DNA of 48,239 nt from an uncultured Spirochaetales bacterium (GCA_949300325.1 CASGDQ010000035.1:1-48239); one strand, 5' to 3'. Positions 1 to 8,818 are shown, counted from the first letter of the stretch. The notes: a model not told the origin generated them from the sequence alone. Numbers and translations are program-made.

Positions 1-48
1 AGGAATCACATAGATGAGTTTTCCAATCACATTAAGATAATTGAGCAT
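1..48 (-). CDS. N-terminus of a membrane protein, probably a sensor kinase (partial)
   Basis: The stop codon of the LytTR regulator overlaps an ATG (TGATG). That ATG opens a frame reading MLNYLNVIGKLIYVIP and running off the window edge. The 16 visible residues are hydrophobic, as expected for the first membrane helix of a GHKL/AgrC-type histidine kinase. Such kinases are the usual partners of LytTR regulators and are often translationally coupled to them. No catalytic part is visible, so the kinase identity rests on context only. Confidence 0.4.
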   Translation of the reverse strand, partial: MLNYLNVIGKLIYVIP

Positions 49-779
49 CAGTCCATACCTTTCAGCGTCTTATCCAAAACAAACCTTTCATAACATCTGA
101 CAATATATCCTGCATCCCGCTGGCGGATTGGGACACGCACGTCGTTGGTAAGCAAAAAACATCCATTCCCGATCTTATTTATATACCCCATGTTCACAAG
201 ATAGCTTTTATGGCAGCGGAGAAAATAGGGATTGGACATGCGCTTTTCCATGTCATCAAGCTTTTCGTTGGTTTTATAAAGCTCGCCGCAGCAGCAATGG
301 ATCAAAAGTGTTCTTCCCATGCTTTCAATGAACATTATCTTCTCCATCTCAAGCTCGACTACCTGACGCTTGCAGTAAAAGCGGATTGCACCTTCCTTGA
401 CAGCAGAGGAGAATACACGATCCAGCATCAAGAAAAGCTTTTCACGGTCAATCGGCTTCATCAGATATCCTGAAGCCTCTACCTCATAGCCTTCCAAGGC
501 ATAATCATCGGAATTGGTTATAAAAACAATCGGGACTATCCTGTTTTCTTTTCTTATGCAACGCGCCACATCCATGCCGTTCATGAAATCCATGTAGATA
601 TCCAAAATAACAAGATCGTATTTGAAACCTTCCGAGCTGGCTAAAAAATCCTCCCCGTTTGAAAAACAATAATACATTATGGCTCCCTGCCCCATGAGCC
701 TTGAGGAAAAATATTTCTCCAGTTCTTGCCTCAACACCAACAGATCGGCTTCATTATCTTCACAAACGGCTATTTTCAT
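48..779 (-). CDS. LytTR-family response regulator (AgrA/LytR type)
   Basis: A two-domain response regulator of 243 residues. The N-terminal receiver domain starts MKIAVCEDNEAD with the acidic pocket. The phospho-acceptor Asp lies in DLVILDIYMD, followed by a conserved Lys in LMKPID. The C-terminal half is a LytTR DNA-binding domain (IMFIESMGRTLLIHC, FLRCHKSYLVN, VPIRQR). The start at 779 is chosen because GGAGAG lies just upstream on the coding strand. A longer reading from 869 would run through the terminator hairpin at 845-877 and adds a hydrophobic stretch atypical of the family. A probable kinase gene follows with a one-base overlap. It should act in the cytoplasm as a phosphorylation-dependent transcription factor; its targets are not visible. 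Confidence 0.88.
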   Translation of the reverse strand: MKIAVCEDNEADLLVLRQELEKYFSSRLMGQGAIMYYCFSNGEDFLASSEGFKYDLVILDIYMDFMNGMDVARCIRKENRIVPIVFITNSDDYALEGYEVEASGYLMKPIDREKLFLMLDRVFSSAVKEGAIRFYCKRQVVELEMEKIMFIESMGRTLLIHCCCGELYKTNEKLDDMEKRMSNPYFLRCHKSYLVNMGYINKIGNGCFLLTNDVRVPIRQRDAGYIVRCYERFVLDKTLKGMD

Positions 780-841
780 GCACTCTCCAAACCTGATCTC
801 ATGATATATGTAAAAGAAACTGGAAACAAATGCAAGCACGT

Positions 842-877
842 AAAAACAGGCCGTTGCATTTTTCAACACGGCCTGTT
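842..877 (-). terminator. Rho-independent terminator after the LRR lipoprotein gene
   Basis: AACAGGCCGT (845-854) and ACGGCCTGTT (868-877) are perfect 10-bp arms around a 13-nt loop. On the minus strand they are followed by a U run (A run 842-846). It should end transcription coming from the 933-2638 genes and separate them from the LytTR operon. Confidence 0.8.
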
Positions 878-932
878 AAAGGACTTTCCCTTAATTGATT
901 AAAACTAACCCTTTTTCCACATACTGACAGCA

Positions 933-2057
933 TCAGCGTTCGATTCTGAATGTAGACATATATGATCCCCAGCAAGATGATGAGTACTCAGGAGGAGAAA
1001 GGAACAGAGGTTTTATGAAAACTATTTCGATATCGTATGTATAATCAAATGCATAGCGGTCGATAGCACTTATCTGGGAGCCTTCCAAAAACACTATCTG
1101 CTTAACCGAAGAAGGACCGATGATGCTTCTGCCGATGCTTTCAACCGACGAAGGAATCTCCAGCACATCCAAAGGGTATCCTGTGAAGGCATTCGGACCT
1201 ATGGTTTTCAAACCAGAGTCATCCTCCCAAATGATCTTTTTAAGATTAGAGACCATGCTGAAAGCTGAATTCTTGATCTCCACCAAGGAAGAAGGCATCT
1301 CAAAATACTCCAAAGATGAGAAATAAAAGGCAAATTCTCCTATTGAAGCCAATGCCGACCCGTTTTCGAATGCTACGGCCTTGACGGTACCATTCCTGTA
1401 AAAGAGGTTATCTCCAAGAGCGGTTATTAAAGCGGGAATACCATAAAATTCATAATAAGGCTCCAAAAGTTTCACAGCAGCACCCGATTCATCCAATTCA
1501 AACACTTCCGATAGAGGCTTGAACACAGGGGCGATTACCATCGCATCCTCATAACTTTCATTTAGAAGCGGGAATTCAAGCACTTGATCACCTCCTGCTT
1601 CAGCCCACCCTACAAAGACCTTATCTTCATTATCAGGACCGAAAACATCGGGGATGAAGAAATCGTTATCGATTCCTCTTGGAGCTATCTGTACTGTAAA
1701 AGAGGAGTAGTCGACTTTAAGCGTCTCTTCATATTCCTGAAAGCTGATTACAACTGTATTCTCCCCCACAGAGTGGAAAGGAAGGCCTGAGTATGAAACC
1801 TTATCGCTTACATCCTCTTTTGAGCCATCATCGTACATGAGCATCGCTTCGATCCCAGAGAGGGTATAACCCGTTTTGAGATCATAGAGCATCGACACAG
1901 TGCTTGTGGCAGAAACAGACAGACCAACTGCTTTCTTTTCAATCTGCTCATCCTCTTTCAAGAATTCATCAAGAATCGTTCCGTCGGTATAGCTTAAATC
2001 ACAGGAAGCAAACAGAAAAAGCAGCGGAAGCAGAAATAATATTGCATATTTTCTCAT
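933..2057 (-). CDS. Lipoprotein with BspA-like leucine-rich repeats (LRR_5)
   Basis: The protein has 374 residues. The N-terminus MRKYAILFLLPLLFLFASC is a lipoprotein signal with lipobox FASC, Cys19 being the lipidated residue. Residues about 50-130 resemble a bacterial Ig-like/InlB-linker segment (YTLSGIEAMLMYDDGS). From about residue 225 onward there are repeated LRR_5 units (GEFAFYFSSLEYFEMPSSL, NAFTGYPLDVLEIPSSV, DRYAFDYTY) of the BspA/TpLRR class. Such proteins are surface or periplasmic and often bind host matrix or partner proteins; the ligand here is unknown. It begins 8 bp after the barrel gene, so the two are co-transcribed, and it ends before the hairpin at 845-877. Confidence 0.82.
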   Translation of the reverse strand: MRKYAILFLLPLLFLFASCDLSYTDGTILDEFLKEDEQIEKKAVGLSVSATSTVSMLYDLKTGYTLSGIEAMLMYDDGSKEDVSDKVSYSGLPFHSVGENTVVISFQEYEETLKVDYSSFTVQIAPRGIDNDFFIPDVFGPDNEDKVFVGWAEAGGDQVLEFPLLNESYEDAMVIAPVFKPLSEVFELDESGAAVKLLEPYYEFYGIPALITALGDNLFYRNGTVKAVAFENGSALASIGEFAFYFSSLEYFEMPSSLVEIKNSAFSMVSNLKKIIWEDDSGLKTIGPNAFTGYPLDVLEIPSSVESIGRSIIGPSSVKQIVFLEGSQISAIDRYAFDYTYDIEIVFIKPLFLSPPEYSSSCWGSYMSTFRIER

Positions 2058-2065
2058 CGATATAC

Positions 2066-2638
2066 CTAGAAATAACTTCTCATACCGACTGAAAACGGTA
2101 TCAAATATGTCTGATAAGCAACTCTGCCATCATCTGCAAACTGTATCAAGGTATGGATCTGGGTGCTGCCATAGACGGCAAAATGGCTGTTGACATCCAT
2201 CACTATGCCCAAAGAAGCTCCTACTGAGGGTCCGAACTTGAACTCATGTCCCAGCATCTGAACATGTCCACCACCCAAAAGTGTTATCGGGAATGATACA
2301 GGACCGGAATAAGGGGAGAATCTCAACGCAGCCATGAAAGGAGAGGAAAGCAGGTATTTTGTGCCGTTATCTTCCACCTTGATTATGTCCGTAATTGTGA
2401 GAATACCTAATGAAAACCATCTGGCAGGACTGTAGAACAATCCTGTTGTAGCAGCAACTCCTCCATCCATATAATCATGAAGATTCACATCTTCTATCGA
2501 GCCATCATCGACTATGGCCGATGATAGAGGATACACGGGACCGATGCCCGTCTCCAACTGAATTTTACCTTCTGAAGCATAAAGACCTCCGAAGATCAAA
2601 CCTAATAATATAACTAGAGTTATAGCTTTCTTTTTCAT
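2066..2638 (-). CDS. Outer-membrane beta-barrel-like protein
   Basis: A 190-residue protein. MKKKAITLVILLGLIFGGLYASEG is a Sec signal peptide with a likely cleavage after YAS. The mature part has alternating hydrophobic/polar strands rich in Gly and aromatics (FKFGPSVGASLGIVMDVNS, AVYGSTQIHTL) and ends in an aromatic (RSYF), which matches the C-terminal recognition signal of outer-membrane barrels. A strong Shine-Dalgarno (GGAGGGGGA) precedes the ATG. It is the first gene of a two-gene unit with the LRR lipoprotein. A specific family is not recognised, and a small porin-like or structural role is only a guess. Confidence 0.65.
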   Translation of the reverse strand: MKKKAITLVILLGLIFGGLYASEGKIQLETGIGPVYPLSSAIVDDGSIEDVNLHDYMDGGVAATTGLFYSPARWFSLGILTITDIIKVEDNGTKYLLSSPFMAALRFSPYSGPVSFPITLLGGGHVQMLGHEFKFGPSVGASLGIVMDVNSHFAVYGSTQIHTLIQFADDGRVAYQTYLIPFSVGMRSYF

Positions 2639-2783
2639 ATTGCCATCCCCCTCCTACACCACAAAGATAAGCTGAGGAATCTTTTAAAGATGGCTAAAAC
2701 CAAGAAATACGCACACACTACATTAAAGCTGTGCAAAGAGCAGAAATGACACGCTTTTTCCAAGCGTCTTTATATAAAAAACA

Positions 2784-3017
2784 TTATCTTTGAGCACTAC
2801 CGTCACTCTTGTATCTTTCAAAAAGAAGAGCAAGCAGGACGAAAAGTATTCCAATCAGAATCAGGATGAACACCAAAACCAAGGCAAAGATGCGCATGAC
2901 AAGGGCAAGGTTGAAGGCAAGGTCGAACATACCGACTTTAGGAAGAAGGATAAAAGCAGCAATACCGCCGATAAAAGATAATGAAGCAAGGGCTATCCCA
3001 AACCATTTCAAAAACAT
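2784..3017 (-). CDS. Small two-helix membrane protein, unknown function
   Basis: A 77-residue protein with two long hydrophobic segments (about residues 4-27 and 37-66) and a short charged C-terminus (ERYKSDGSAQR). No family is recognised. There is no Shine-Dalgarno. An extended -10 (TGATAAAAT, hexamer 3024-3029) sits exactly 6 nt before the ATG, so translation is probably leaderless. That match is the main reason to accept this short frame over the overlapping plus-strand frames, which are strongly charged and low-complexity. Confidence 0.6.
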   Translation of the reverse strand: MFLKWFGIALASLSFIGGIAAFILLPKVGMFDLAFNLALVMRIFALVLVFILILIGILFVLLALLFERYKSDGSAQR

Positions 3018-3119
3018 ACATCGATTTTATCACGATAGCTGGAAGGAATAAAACCCAGCTTGAACCTTTCATGCTTTTATCCTACACTCAACTCAGCATA
3101 GAAAAAAAAGAAGGCGGAA

Positions 3120-4070
3120 ATGGATAGTAAAAGCAAGCTCAACAACATTTGGGTGGTGTTCTTTCTGGCGATGCTCTGCTGCTTTTTATGGGGCAGCGCA
3201 ACACCTGCAATCAAAACCGGATACAGGATTTTCTCAATCAATTCAGATGATACCTGGGCAATCATCCTTTTTGCGGGATTGAGGTTTTTCCTTGCGGGAA
3301 TCTTGGTGATCCTTTTTCAATCCCTGATGGAAAAAAAGTTCATAAAACCGGAAAGAAAGGCTTTCCCTTCCATTTTCAAGCTGTGTCTGGCCCAAACTGT
3401 CGTTCAATACTACTGCTATTATGTCGGGCTTGCCCATACAAGTGGAGTTACAGGAACAATCCTTTCAGGAGCAGGAGGATTCTGCTCCATTATTCTTGCA
3501 TGCCTTGTTTTCAGGCAGGAGAAATTCACCAGCAACAAGATAATCGGCGTTCTGATGGGCCTTTTTGGAATCATAATCATGAACATATCCTTTTCTGGGA
3601 AAACCACGATACATTTTTCATTCATGGGAGAAGGACTGATTCTGCTTGCACAGATAAGCTATGCGCTTTCCGGCATCCTTGTAAAAAAATATTCAAAGGA
3701 CTTCAGCGTTGTCATGCTCAGCGGATATCAGTTTATCCTCGGAGGCCTGATAATGATCATATCCGCACTTGCCGCAGGGGCGAGGATAGACATGAATGTC
3801 GGTTTTTCTGCATATGTGCTCCTTTTATACATGGCTTTGATTTCCGCAGTAGCTTATTCGCTTTGGGGCGTGCTGCTGAAGTATAATCCGGTCAGTCGCG
3901 TCACAATATTCCATTTCATGGTTCCGCTTTTCGGAGTATTGCTGTCTGCGATATTCCTGAATGAAATCGATCAGGCACTGCAGATCAACAAGCTCCTTGC
4001 GCTTTTGCTTGTATCTCTTGGAATCTATACGGTAAACAGAAAGAGCTCAAAAGAACCGGCAAATTTATGA
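3120..4070 (+). CDS. EamA/DMT-family transporter
   Basis: A 316-residue inner-membrane protein with about ten hydrophobic segments arranged as two EamA repeats (LWGSATPAIKTGYR opening the first, LILLAQISYALSGILVKKY the second). It belongs to the drug/metabolite transporter superfamily, whose members mostly export amino acids or other small metabolites. The substrate cannot be read from sequence. A weak Shine-Dalgarno (AAGGCGGA) precedes the ATG. The 3' end overlaps the convergent glycosylase gene by 6 bp. Confidence 0.88.
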   Translation: MDSKSKLNNIWVVFFLAMLCCFLWGSATPAIKTGYRIFSINSDDTWAIILFAGLRFFLAGILVILFQSLMEKKFIKPERKAFPSIFKLCLAQTVVQYYCYYVGLAHTSGVTGTILSGAGGFCSIILACLVFRQEKFTSNKIIGVLMGLFGIIIMNISFSGKTTIHFSFMGEGLILLAQISYALSGILVKKYSKDFSVVMLSGYQFILGGLIMIISALAAGARIDMNVGFSAYVLLLYMALISAVAYSLWGVLLKYNPVSRVTIFHFMVPLFGVLLSAIFLNEIDQALQINKLLALLLVSLGIYTVNRKSSKEPANL

Positions 4071-4553
4071 GCAAACCTCGCTTCTGACCACGCTCCAGGC
4101 ATCCAGCAATCGCTTGAAAGACCAGGAAGCGTTTGCAGGAGAAGTTGAAGGAAGAGGAATAGGCTCTATGCCTGATGATGGATAGCAGTATTTCATATAC
4201 AGGTCAAACGCCCTTTTTCCATTTGTATAAACAGCTTTTATATCAGAAGAAGAGAATATGAGAGACAGATCGTTTGCCACCACATCTGTTATAGAAGAAT
4301 CTGATGAACCTTCTATGCGGCAGGAATGCACCACATCCCACAGAGCAATGTGCTCTTTATGCAAAAACTCCTTCTTATCTTCAATGCTGTCAAGCTCATA
4401 GCCGAACAAGGCTTCCATAACCTTCCAAAAACGATTCTGCCGATGATGGTAAAAGAATTCGCCCTCCCTGGACTTAACAGAAGGAAAAGATCCTAAAATC
4501 AACACCTTGGATTGTTCGTCGAACACCGGAGGTATGTTATGAAATACATTCAT
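4065..4553 (-). CDS. DNA-deoxyinosine glycosylase (UDG superfamily)
   Basis: A protein of about 162 residues. It shows the family hallmark VLILGSFPSVKSRE followed by YHHRQNRFWKVMEALF, and a late substrate-loop region (IPLPSTSPANASW). The family excises deaminated purines (hypoxanthine) and in some members uracil, initiating base-excision repair. The start at 4553 is chosen because homologues begin just before an NIPPVFD-like segment, and because a perfect TATAAT (4561-4566, minus strand) lies 7 nt upstream with no Shine-Dalgarno, suggesting a leaderless transcript. An upstream start at 4628 would overlap the divergent carboxypeptidase gene. Confidence 0.8.
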   Translation of the reverse strand: MNVFHNIPPVFDEQSKVLILGSFPSVKSREGEFFYHHRQNRFWKVMEALFGYELDSIEDKKEFLHKEHIALWDVVHSCRIEGSSDSSITDVVANDLSLIFSSSDIKAVYTNGKRAFDLYMKYCYPSSGIEPIPLPSTSPANASWSFKRLLDAWSVVRSEVCS

Positions 4554-4560
4554 AAGCATG

Positions 4561-4607
4561 ATTATATGCAAAAAAACTATTTGTTTCATAGATTGTTCTG
4601 CTATCAT
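4561..4607. promoter_or_regulatory. Divergent leaderless promoters for glycosylase and carboxypeptidase genes
   Basis: Minus strand: ATGAAA (4584-4589), 17 bp, TATAAT (4561-4566), then 7 nt to the ATG at 4553. Plus strand: extended -10 TGCTATCAT (hexamer 4602-4607), 6 nt to the GTG at 4614, with a possible TTGTTT at 4581-4586 at short 15-bp spacing. Neither start has a Shine-Dalgarno. Confidence 0.55.
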
Positions 4608-4613
4608 TAACAG

Positions 4614-5450
4614 GTGGAAAAAAAACAAGAGATCGCACTAACCTGCTGTTCCGATGCACGAAAAGAAAGCGAAAAGGATGAAATCGGAAAACTTATCAGA
4701 TGTCTAAAATCCATTGGATTGGAAACAGTTCAAAGTTCTTTCTTATATTCTCAAAGCTCATATGAGCTGAAAGCAGAAGAGCTGATGGACTTCTATAAAA
4801 GCAAGGAAATTTATGACATTTTCGATATATCAGGGGGCAACTTGTCCAATACACTCTTGCCGCTGCTTGATTACAAGACAATAGAACAAAGCGGGAAAAG
4901 ATTATGGGGATACAGCGATCTGACGGCTCTTATGAACGGGATATACAAAAAGACCGGAAGATCCTCGATGCTATATCAGATAAGGAACATAGTCAGAGAT
5001 GCAGAAGGCAGGCAGGAAAAAGAATTTGAAGACTACTATTTTAAAAATAAAAAAGACCTGTTCTCTTTTTCTTTCTCGTTCATTCAAGGAGACGGTATGC
5101 ATGGCATTGTCATAGGAGGAAATATCAGATGCCTTTTAAAACTTGCAGGCACCCCCTATTTTCCTGATATGGACGGATGCATACTCTTTTTGGAATCGCT
5201 GCATGGAAATCCTGCCTTAGTAGAATCTTTTTTCTCCCAGCTTGAGCAGATAGGAGCATTTGAAAAAGCCGCAGGGATACTTCTTGGCACATTCAGCGAA
5301 ATGGAGGAACAGCAATATTCTCCTAGCCCAGAAGACCTGCTATCCCGGCATATAAGAAAAAACATGCCCGTTGCAAAAACCTATGAAATAGGACATGCAT
5401 GCAGCTCTAAAGCTTTGCCCATCGGAGAATATCTGAGCATAGAAAAATGA
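4614..5450 (+). CDS. LD-carboxypeptidase, S66 family (muramoyltetrapeptide carboxypeptidase/MccF-like)
   Basis: A 278-residue cytoplasmic Ser peptidase. The nucleophile motif is GYSD (LWGYSDLTALMNGIY), preceded by DISGGNLSNTLLPLLDY, the family's usual context. A C-terminal GHACSSKALPIGE carries the catalytic His. S66 enzymes trim the terminal D-Ala from muropeptides during wall recycling; some instead cleave microcin C-type toxins. The start is a GTG directly after an extended -10 (TGCTATCAT) with 6 nt between, so a leaderless mRNA is likely. Another start cannot be excluded because no downstream ATG is well placed. Confidence 0.8.
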   Translation: MEKKQEIALTCCSDARKESEKDEIGKLIRCLKSIGLETVQSSFLYSQSSYELKAEELMDFYKSKEIYDIFDISGGNLSNTLLPLLDYKTIEQSGKRLWGYSDLTALMNGIYKKTGRSSMLYQIRNIVRDAEGRQEKEFEDYYFKNKKDLFSFSFSFIQGDGMHGIVIGGNIRCLLKLAGTPYFPDMDGCILFLESLHGNPALVESFFSQLEQIGAFEKAAGILLGTFSEMEEQQYSPSPEDLLSRHIRKNMPVAKTYEIGHACSSKALPIGEYLSIEK

Positions 5451-5451
5451 A

Positions 5452-5471
5452 GGTTGCCGAATTTGGCAACC
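5452..5471. other. Small perfect hairpin after the carboxypeptidase gene
   Basis: GGTTGCC (5452-5458) and GGCAACC (5465-5471) are 7-bp arms with a 6-nt loop, starting 1 nt after the stop codon. No U run follows, so it is at best an RNA-stabilising or Rho-assisted end. The rest of 5472-5625 shows no gene. Confidence 0.45.
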
Positions 5472-5625
5472 AAACCATCGATAAGTTTCCTTTTGATGAC
5501 ATACCCCTTGCAGCTTTACCCGCATGCCTGATCCACCTTGTCCTTTTGTTTTCACACCTACTGTCTTTAATATGAAGGCGAATTACTGCACTTCTTATTC
5601 ACAAAACCAGTAAAACAATGCAGAA

Positions 5626-6999
5626 TCAAGCTTTGCACTTCTTTTGCCCAGCAAAGGTTTTCCTCTCTCCAAGAAGAAAAATTATAGAAAGGATGCCGAC
5701 TAAAAAAGCAGAAGAAGGACCTGAATACAATACTCCTTCGACTCCGAAAAACTTAGGAAGAATCAGCGTCAAAGGAATCTGTATGACAATCTGGCGGAGC
5801 ACGACCAAGACAGAAGCCTTCAAAGGCTTTCCTACAGACTGGAGGAAATAGGAAGCAGCCATCTGCACGCCATCGAAAACCAAGAACATAAGAAAGATCC
5901 TGAGGCACAGTACAGAAAATCTGTTATACAAAGGATCGGAGGAACCGAAGATGCTCACCACCGCCATAGGTGCCAGTTGGAAAACAATTGTTGCAAGCCC
6001 TGTAATGGCCAGGGTCAGGAACAAAACATAACAAAAGGTTTTTTTGACTCTGTCATAACGCCCTGAGCCGTAATTGAAACCAAAAATAGGCTGTGCTCCG
6101 GTCACCAACCCGGTAACAGCACATTGGATAAGCGTAAAGACCTTCATCGTAACACCAAGCGCGGTCATAGGTATTTCCGCACCATAAATGCTCTTTGCTC
6201 CATAGTAGACCAGAACATTGTTTTGTACAGCAACTACGATGACTATCGCAACCTGTGTGAAAAAGCTTGAAAGACCGGATTTTGCAATTTGGAAAATATA
6301 TGAAAAGCAGCTTGTGAAAAGCTTTTTTTCCAGATGTACCGATCGGGTCTTGCGGACCAGATAATAAACATTGATCACAGAATTGACTGCCATGCCTGCA
6401 ACCGTGGCCCATGCAGCTCCGGCAACACCCATATCCAGCACAAATATTGCAAGAGGATCGCCAATGAGGTTTATCACACATCCTGCAACCATTCCCATCA
6501 TCGCATAGAACGGGCTGCCATCCGCTCTTATGATGCTCATCGTTGCACCGCAGAAAACGCTGAAAATCATGCCAAGACTGACTATCCTTCCATATTCAAG
6601 CGAATAACCGATAGTCAGATCGGTTGCACCAAAAAACCAGCAAAGGGGTTCTAGCAGGATGTTATATAAAAAAGTGATGATCAGCCCAGAACCGATTGCA
6701 CCGGCAAGACCTGACGCCATACCGTAGCCTGCACTCTTTACATCACCAAGCCCCATCTTGATGTTCATGTAATTGGCAGTCCCATCCCCGAAAAGGAGGG
6801 CAAAGGCGATCGCAAGCTGCATCATAGGAAAGATGACGTTAGTAGCCCCGTTGCCGAGATAGCCCACTCCTTGTCCAATGAATATCTGGTCTACCATGTT
6901 GTATATTGCGTTTAAAACAAGGGAGATGATACTGGGCACTGAAAATTTTATTAAAAGCCGGCCTATGCTCCCACTTGCAAGCAGATTATTGTCATTCAT
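5626..6999 (-). CDS. MATE-family efflux transporter
   Basis: A 457-residue inner-membrane protein with the NorM/MepA-like layout of twelve hydrophobic helices in two halves. Motifs include GRLLIKFSVPSIISLVLNAIYNMVDQIFIG near the N-terminus (positions 13-42) and GAQPIFGFNYGSGRYDRVKK in the second half. MATE pumps expel cationic drugs or metabolites using Na+ or H+ gradients. GGAG lies upstream of the ATG. It is divergent from the LysR gene at 7151 with about 150 bp between them, so that regulator is the likely controller. A second, separate MATE gene lies at 33897. Confidence 0.9.
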   Translation of the reverse strand: MNDNNLLASGSIGRLLIKFSVPSIISLVLNAIYNMVDQIFIGQGVGYLGNGATNVIFPMMQLAIAFALLFGDGTANYMNIKMGLGDVKSAGYGMASGLAGAIGSGLIITFLYNILLEPLCWFFGATDLTIGYSLEYGRIVSLGMIFSVFCGATMSIIRADGSPFYAMMGMVAGCVINLIGDPLAIFVLDMGVAGAAWATVAGMAVNSVINVYYLVRKTRSVHLEKKLFTSCFSYIFQIAKSGLSSFFTQVAIVIVVAVQNNVLVYYGAKSIYGAEIPMTALGVTMKVFTLIQCAVTGLVTGAQPIFGFNYGSGRYDRVKKTFCYVLFLTLAITGLATIVFQLAPMAVVSIFGSSDPLYNRFSVLCLRIFLMFLVFDGVQMAASYFLQSVGKPLKASVLVVLRQIVIQIPLTLILPKFFGVEGVLYSGPSSAFLVGILSIIFLLGERKTFAGQKKCKA

Positions 7000-7114
7000 A
7001 TGTTATAACTCCATATATCTCATTACTTTTAAAGAAATTGATTTGGAAAATATCAAACCAAACGAAATAGAATATACATGAACTACAAATATTTTTAAAT
7101 TACAAAATCTTTAA

Positions 7115-7144
7115 ATGACATTAGATATTATCTAATGCTATATT
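7115..7144 (+). promoter_or_regulatory. Promoter of the lysR gene with a 17-bp palindromic operator
   Basis: ATGACA (7115-7120), an 18-bp spacer and TATATT (7139-7144, extended TGC) are followed by 6 nt and the ATG at 7151. The spacer is almost filled by a perfect palindrome, ATTAGATA-T-TATCTAAT (7120-7136). It has the size and symmetry of a LysR box, so autorepression is likely. Confidence 0.65.
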
Positions 7145-7150
7145 AAATAT

Positions 7151-8041
7151 ATGAATACACAACAGCTTCTTTGCTTTATCGCCGCAGCAGACAAACTCAA
7201 CTTCACAAAGGCCGCTGAAGACCTTTTTCTCACCCCACCTACAATTACGCATCATATAAGAAAACTGGAAGAAGAGCTTGGGGCCGCACTGTTCGTCCGC
7301 AATTCAAAATATGTGAAGCTTACCGAAAAAGGCGAGCTCTTTTATGAATATGCAAAGGATATAGTCGAAAAAGAACGTCTAGCGAAACGTCAGATGGATG
7401 AAATAAAAAATCCAGATTTGGATTTTATCAACATAGGATGTACAAGCGTTATGGAACTTAATTTGCTGAAAAAGGTTTTGTCAGTATTCAGAAACACTTA
7501 TCCCTCGCTTTATCCCAAAATCACCATAAACAACTACTTCCAGATCTCGACGCTGTTCAAAAACGGACAGATAGACCTTTTCTTTGCCACCAGGGAAATG
7601 GTATTTAATAATCCGGATTGCACATTCCGAAAAATATATCAGGACAGGGATTATGCAGTAATTCCGAAGAGCTCGCCTCTCTTTGGAAAAGCAGAGGTTT
7701 CTTTCAGCGAAATGGAGGATGAAGTATTGATCACACTCGATCATAAGCTTATCCCGCATGAGATGAGAAGCAACGTGAAAGACGTTCTATCAAGCCATGC
7801 TAACAGACATTTTGACATAATCTGCGCAAGTGAATCAGAAGGCATCCTCCTTGCGGAATCGGGATATGGAATAACCATCCTTCCGGGTTATATGCTGCCA
7901 AGTAATATTATCGATGTGCACATAGCCAAAATTAAGGAAGCGGACAGCTTGGATTACGGTATCGCATACAATCCAAAATCCAGGGATCCGAAACTAAGAA
8001 AGCTGATACAGATCGTGCAAGATGAAACATCAGGGATGTAA
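7151..8041 (+). CDS. LysR-family transcriptional regulator
   Basis: A 296-residue regulator. The N-terminal winged helix-turn-helix covers about residues 1-60 (MNTQQLLCFIAAADKLNF, TPPTITHHIRKLEEELG). The C-terminal effector domain has the LysR substrate-binding fold (LFFATREMVF, YAVIPKSSPLFGK, ESEGILLAESGYGITILP). It is divergent from the MATE pump at 5626-6999, which suggests that the pump and its substrate are the regulated process. The mRNA is probably leaderless, with the start codon 6 nt after the -10. The palindrome in its promoter is the best candidate operator. Confidence 0.88.
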   Translation: MNTQQLLCFIAAADKLNFTKAAEDLFLTPPTITHHIRKLEEELGAALFVRNSKYVKLTEKGELFYEYAKDIVEKERLAKRQMDEIKNPDLDFINIGCTSVMELNLLKKVLSVFRNTYPSLYPKITINNYFQISTLFKNGQIDLFFATREMVFNNPDCTFRKIYQDRDYAVIPKSSPLFGKAEVSFSEMEDEVLITLDHKLIPHEMRSNVKDVLSSHANRHFDIICASESEGILLAESGYGITILPGYMLPSNIIDVHIAKIKEADSLDYGIAYNPKSRDPKLRKLIQIVQDETSGM

Positions 8042-8818
8042 AAGATTTCTTTCTATCCAGACCGCAAGCCCATCTTCATCGTTAGTCAGGCATACCTCGT
8101 CGGCAGCATTTTTAACATGCTCCGGCGCATTTCCCATAGCAACCGCATAGCCAGAAGCAGCAAACATCGCCAGATCATTATCATAATCGCCAAAACAGAT
8201 TGAATCAGAAATATCAATACCCAGAAGTGAGCATATCGTCCGGACTGCAAACCCCTTATCTATGCCAGGGGCGTTGACTTCCACATAACGGGAAGAAGAG
8301 GGTACAATGGAATAGGACGGAAGAAGTTTTTTCGCTTCCATCAGGAATTTATGGCAGCAGGAAGGGTCTCCGACTGCAAGAAACTTGTGCACATCCGTTT
8401 TTTGCGACATTATATCCGCCGGTTCTGCAGCACCAGCAGACCCGACAATCCTCTTTTCCAAATCATAACAGCTGTTGAAGCTATCTGCTCCCCAATGGGA
8501 TGAATAGAAATACAAATAATCCATCCCGATACGTCTTGTAAGATTAAGACAAGTGGAAACCGCACTTGGCAAAAGGGGTGTTGATGAGATTATCCTGCAA
8601 TCATAGTCGAATATGCAGGCCCCATTCAATGAGGAAACATACATGGGAAATCCAAGCTCATCCATTATCGGAGAGAGCCCATCAAGGCATCGGCCGGAAC
8701 ACAGCACAGTAATACAGCCTTTTTCAGAAGCCTTCCTCAAAGCGTTTTTAGTCCTTTCGCTTACAATATTGCTGCTGTTCAAAAGGGTTCCGTCTATGTC
8801 AATAAAAAGCACTTTCAT
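8030..8818 (-). CDS. HAD-superfamily hydrolase, Cof subfamily
   Basis: A 262-residue cytoplasmic phosphatase. Motif I is DIDGTLLNSS at the N-terminus (catalytic Asp), motif II is TVLCSGR, and the late motif IV is CFGDYDNDLAMF. Between them lies a C2 cap as in Cof/YbiV proteins, which dephosphorylate sugar phosphates or pyridoxal phosphate. The substrate is not predictable. A strong GGAGG precedes the ATG. The 3' end overlaps the convergent lysR gene by 12 bp. Confidence 0.88.
   Translation of the reverse strand: MKVLFIDIDGTLLNSSNIVSERTKNALRKASEKGCITVLCSGRCLDGLSPIMDELGFPMYVSSLNGACIFDYDCRIISSTPLLPSAVSTCLNLTRRIGMDYLYFYSSHWGADSFNSCYDLEKRIVGSAGAAEPADIMSQKTDVHKFLAVGDPSCCHKFLMEAKKLLPSYSIVPSSSRYVEVNAPGIDKGFAVRTICSLLGIDISDSICFGDYDNDLAMFAASGYAVAMGNAPEHVKNAADEVCLTNDEDGLAVWIERNLLHP

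Noticed and set aside
780..869. N-terminal extension of the LytTR regulator
   Set aside because: It reaches into a terminator hairpin and is absent from the family; GGAGAG supports 779.
2755..2783. GACGCTT / AAGCGT hairpin after the small membrane-protein gene
   Set aside because: The arms are imperfect and no U run follows in that direction; too weak to call a terminator.
2790..3051. Plus-strand frames opposite the small membrane protein
   Set aside because: Highly charged low-complexity translations without start signals; the minus frame has two helices and a promoter.
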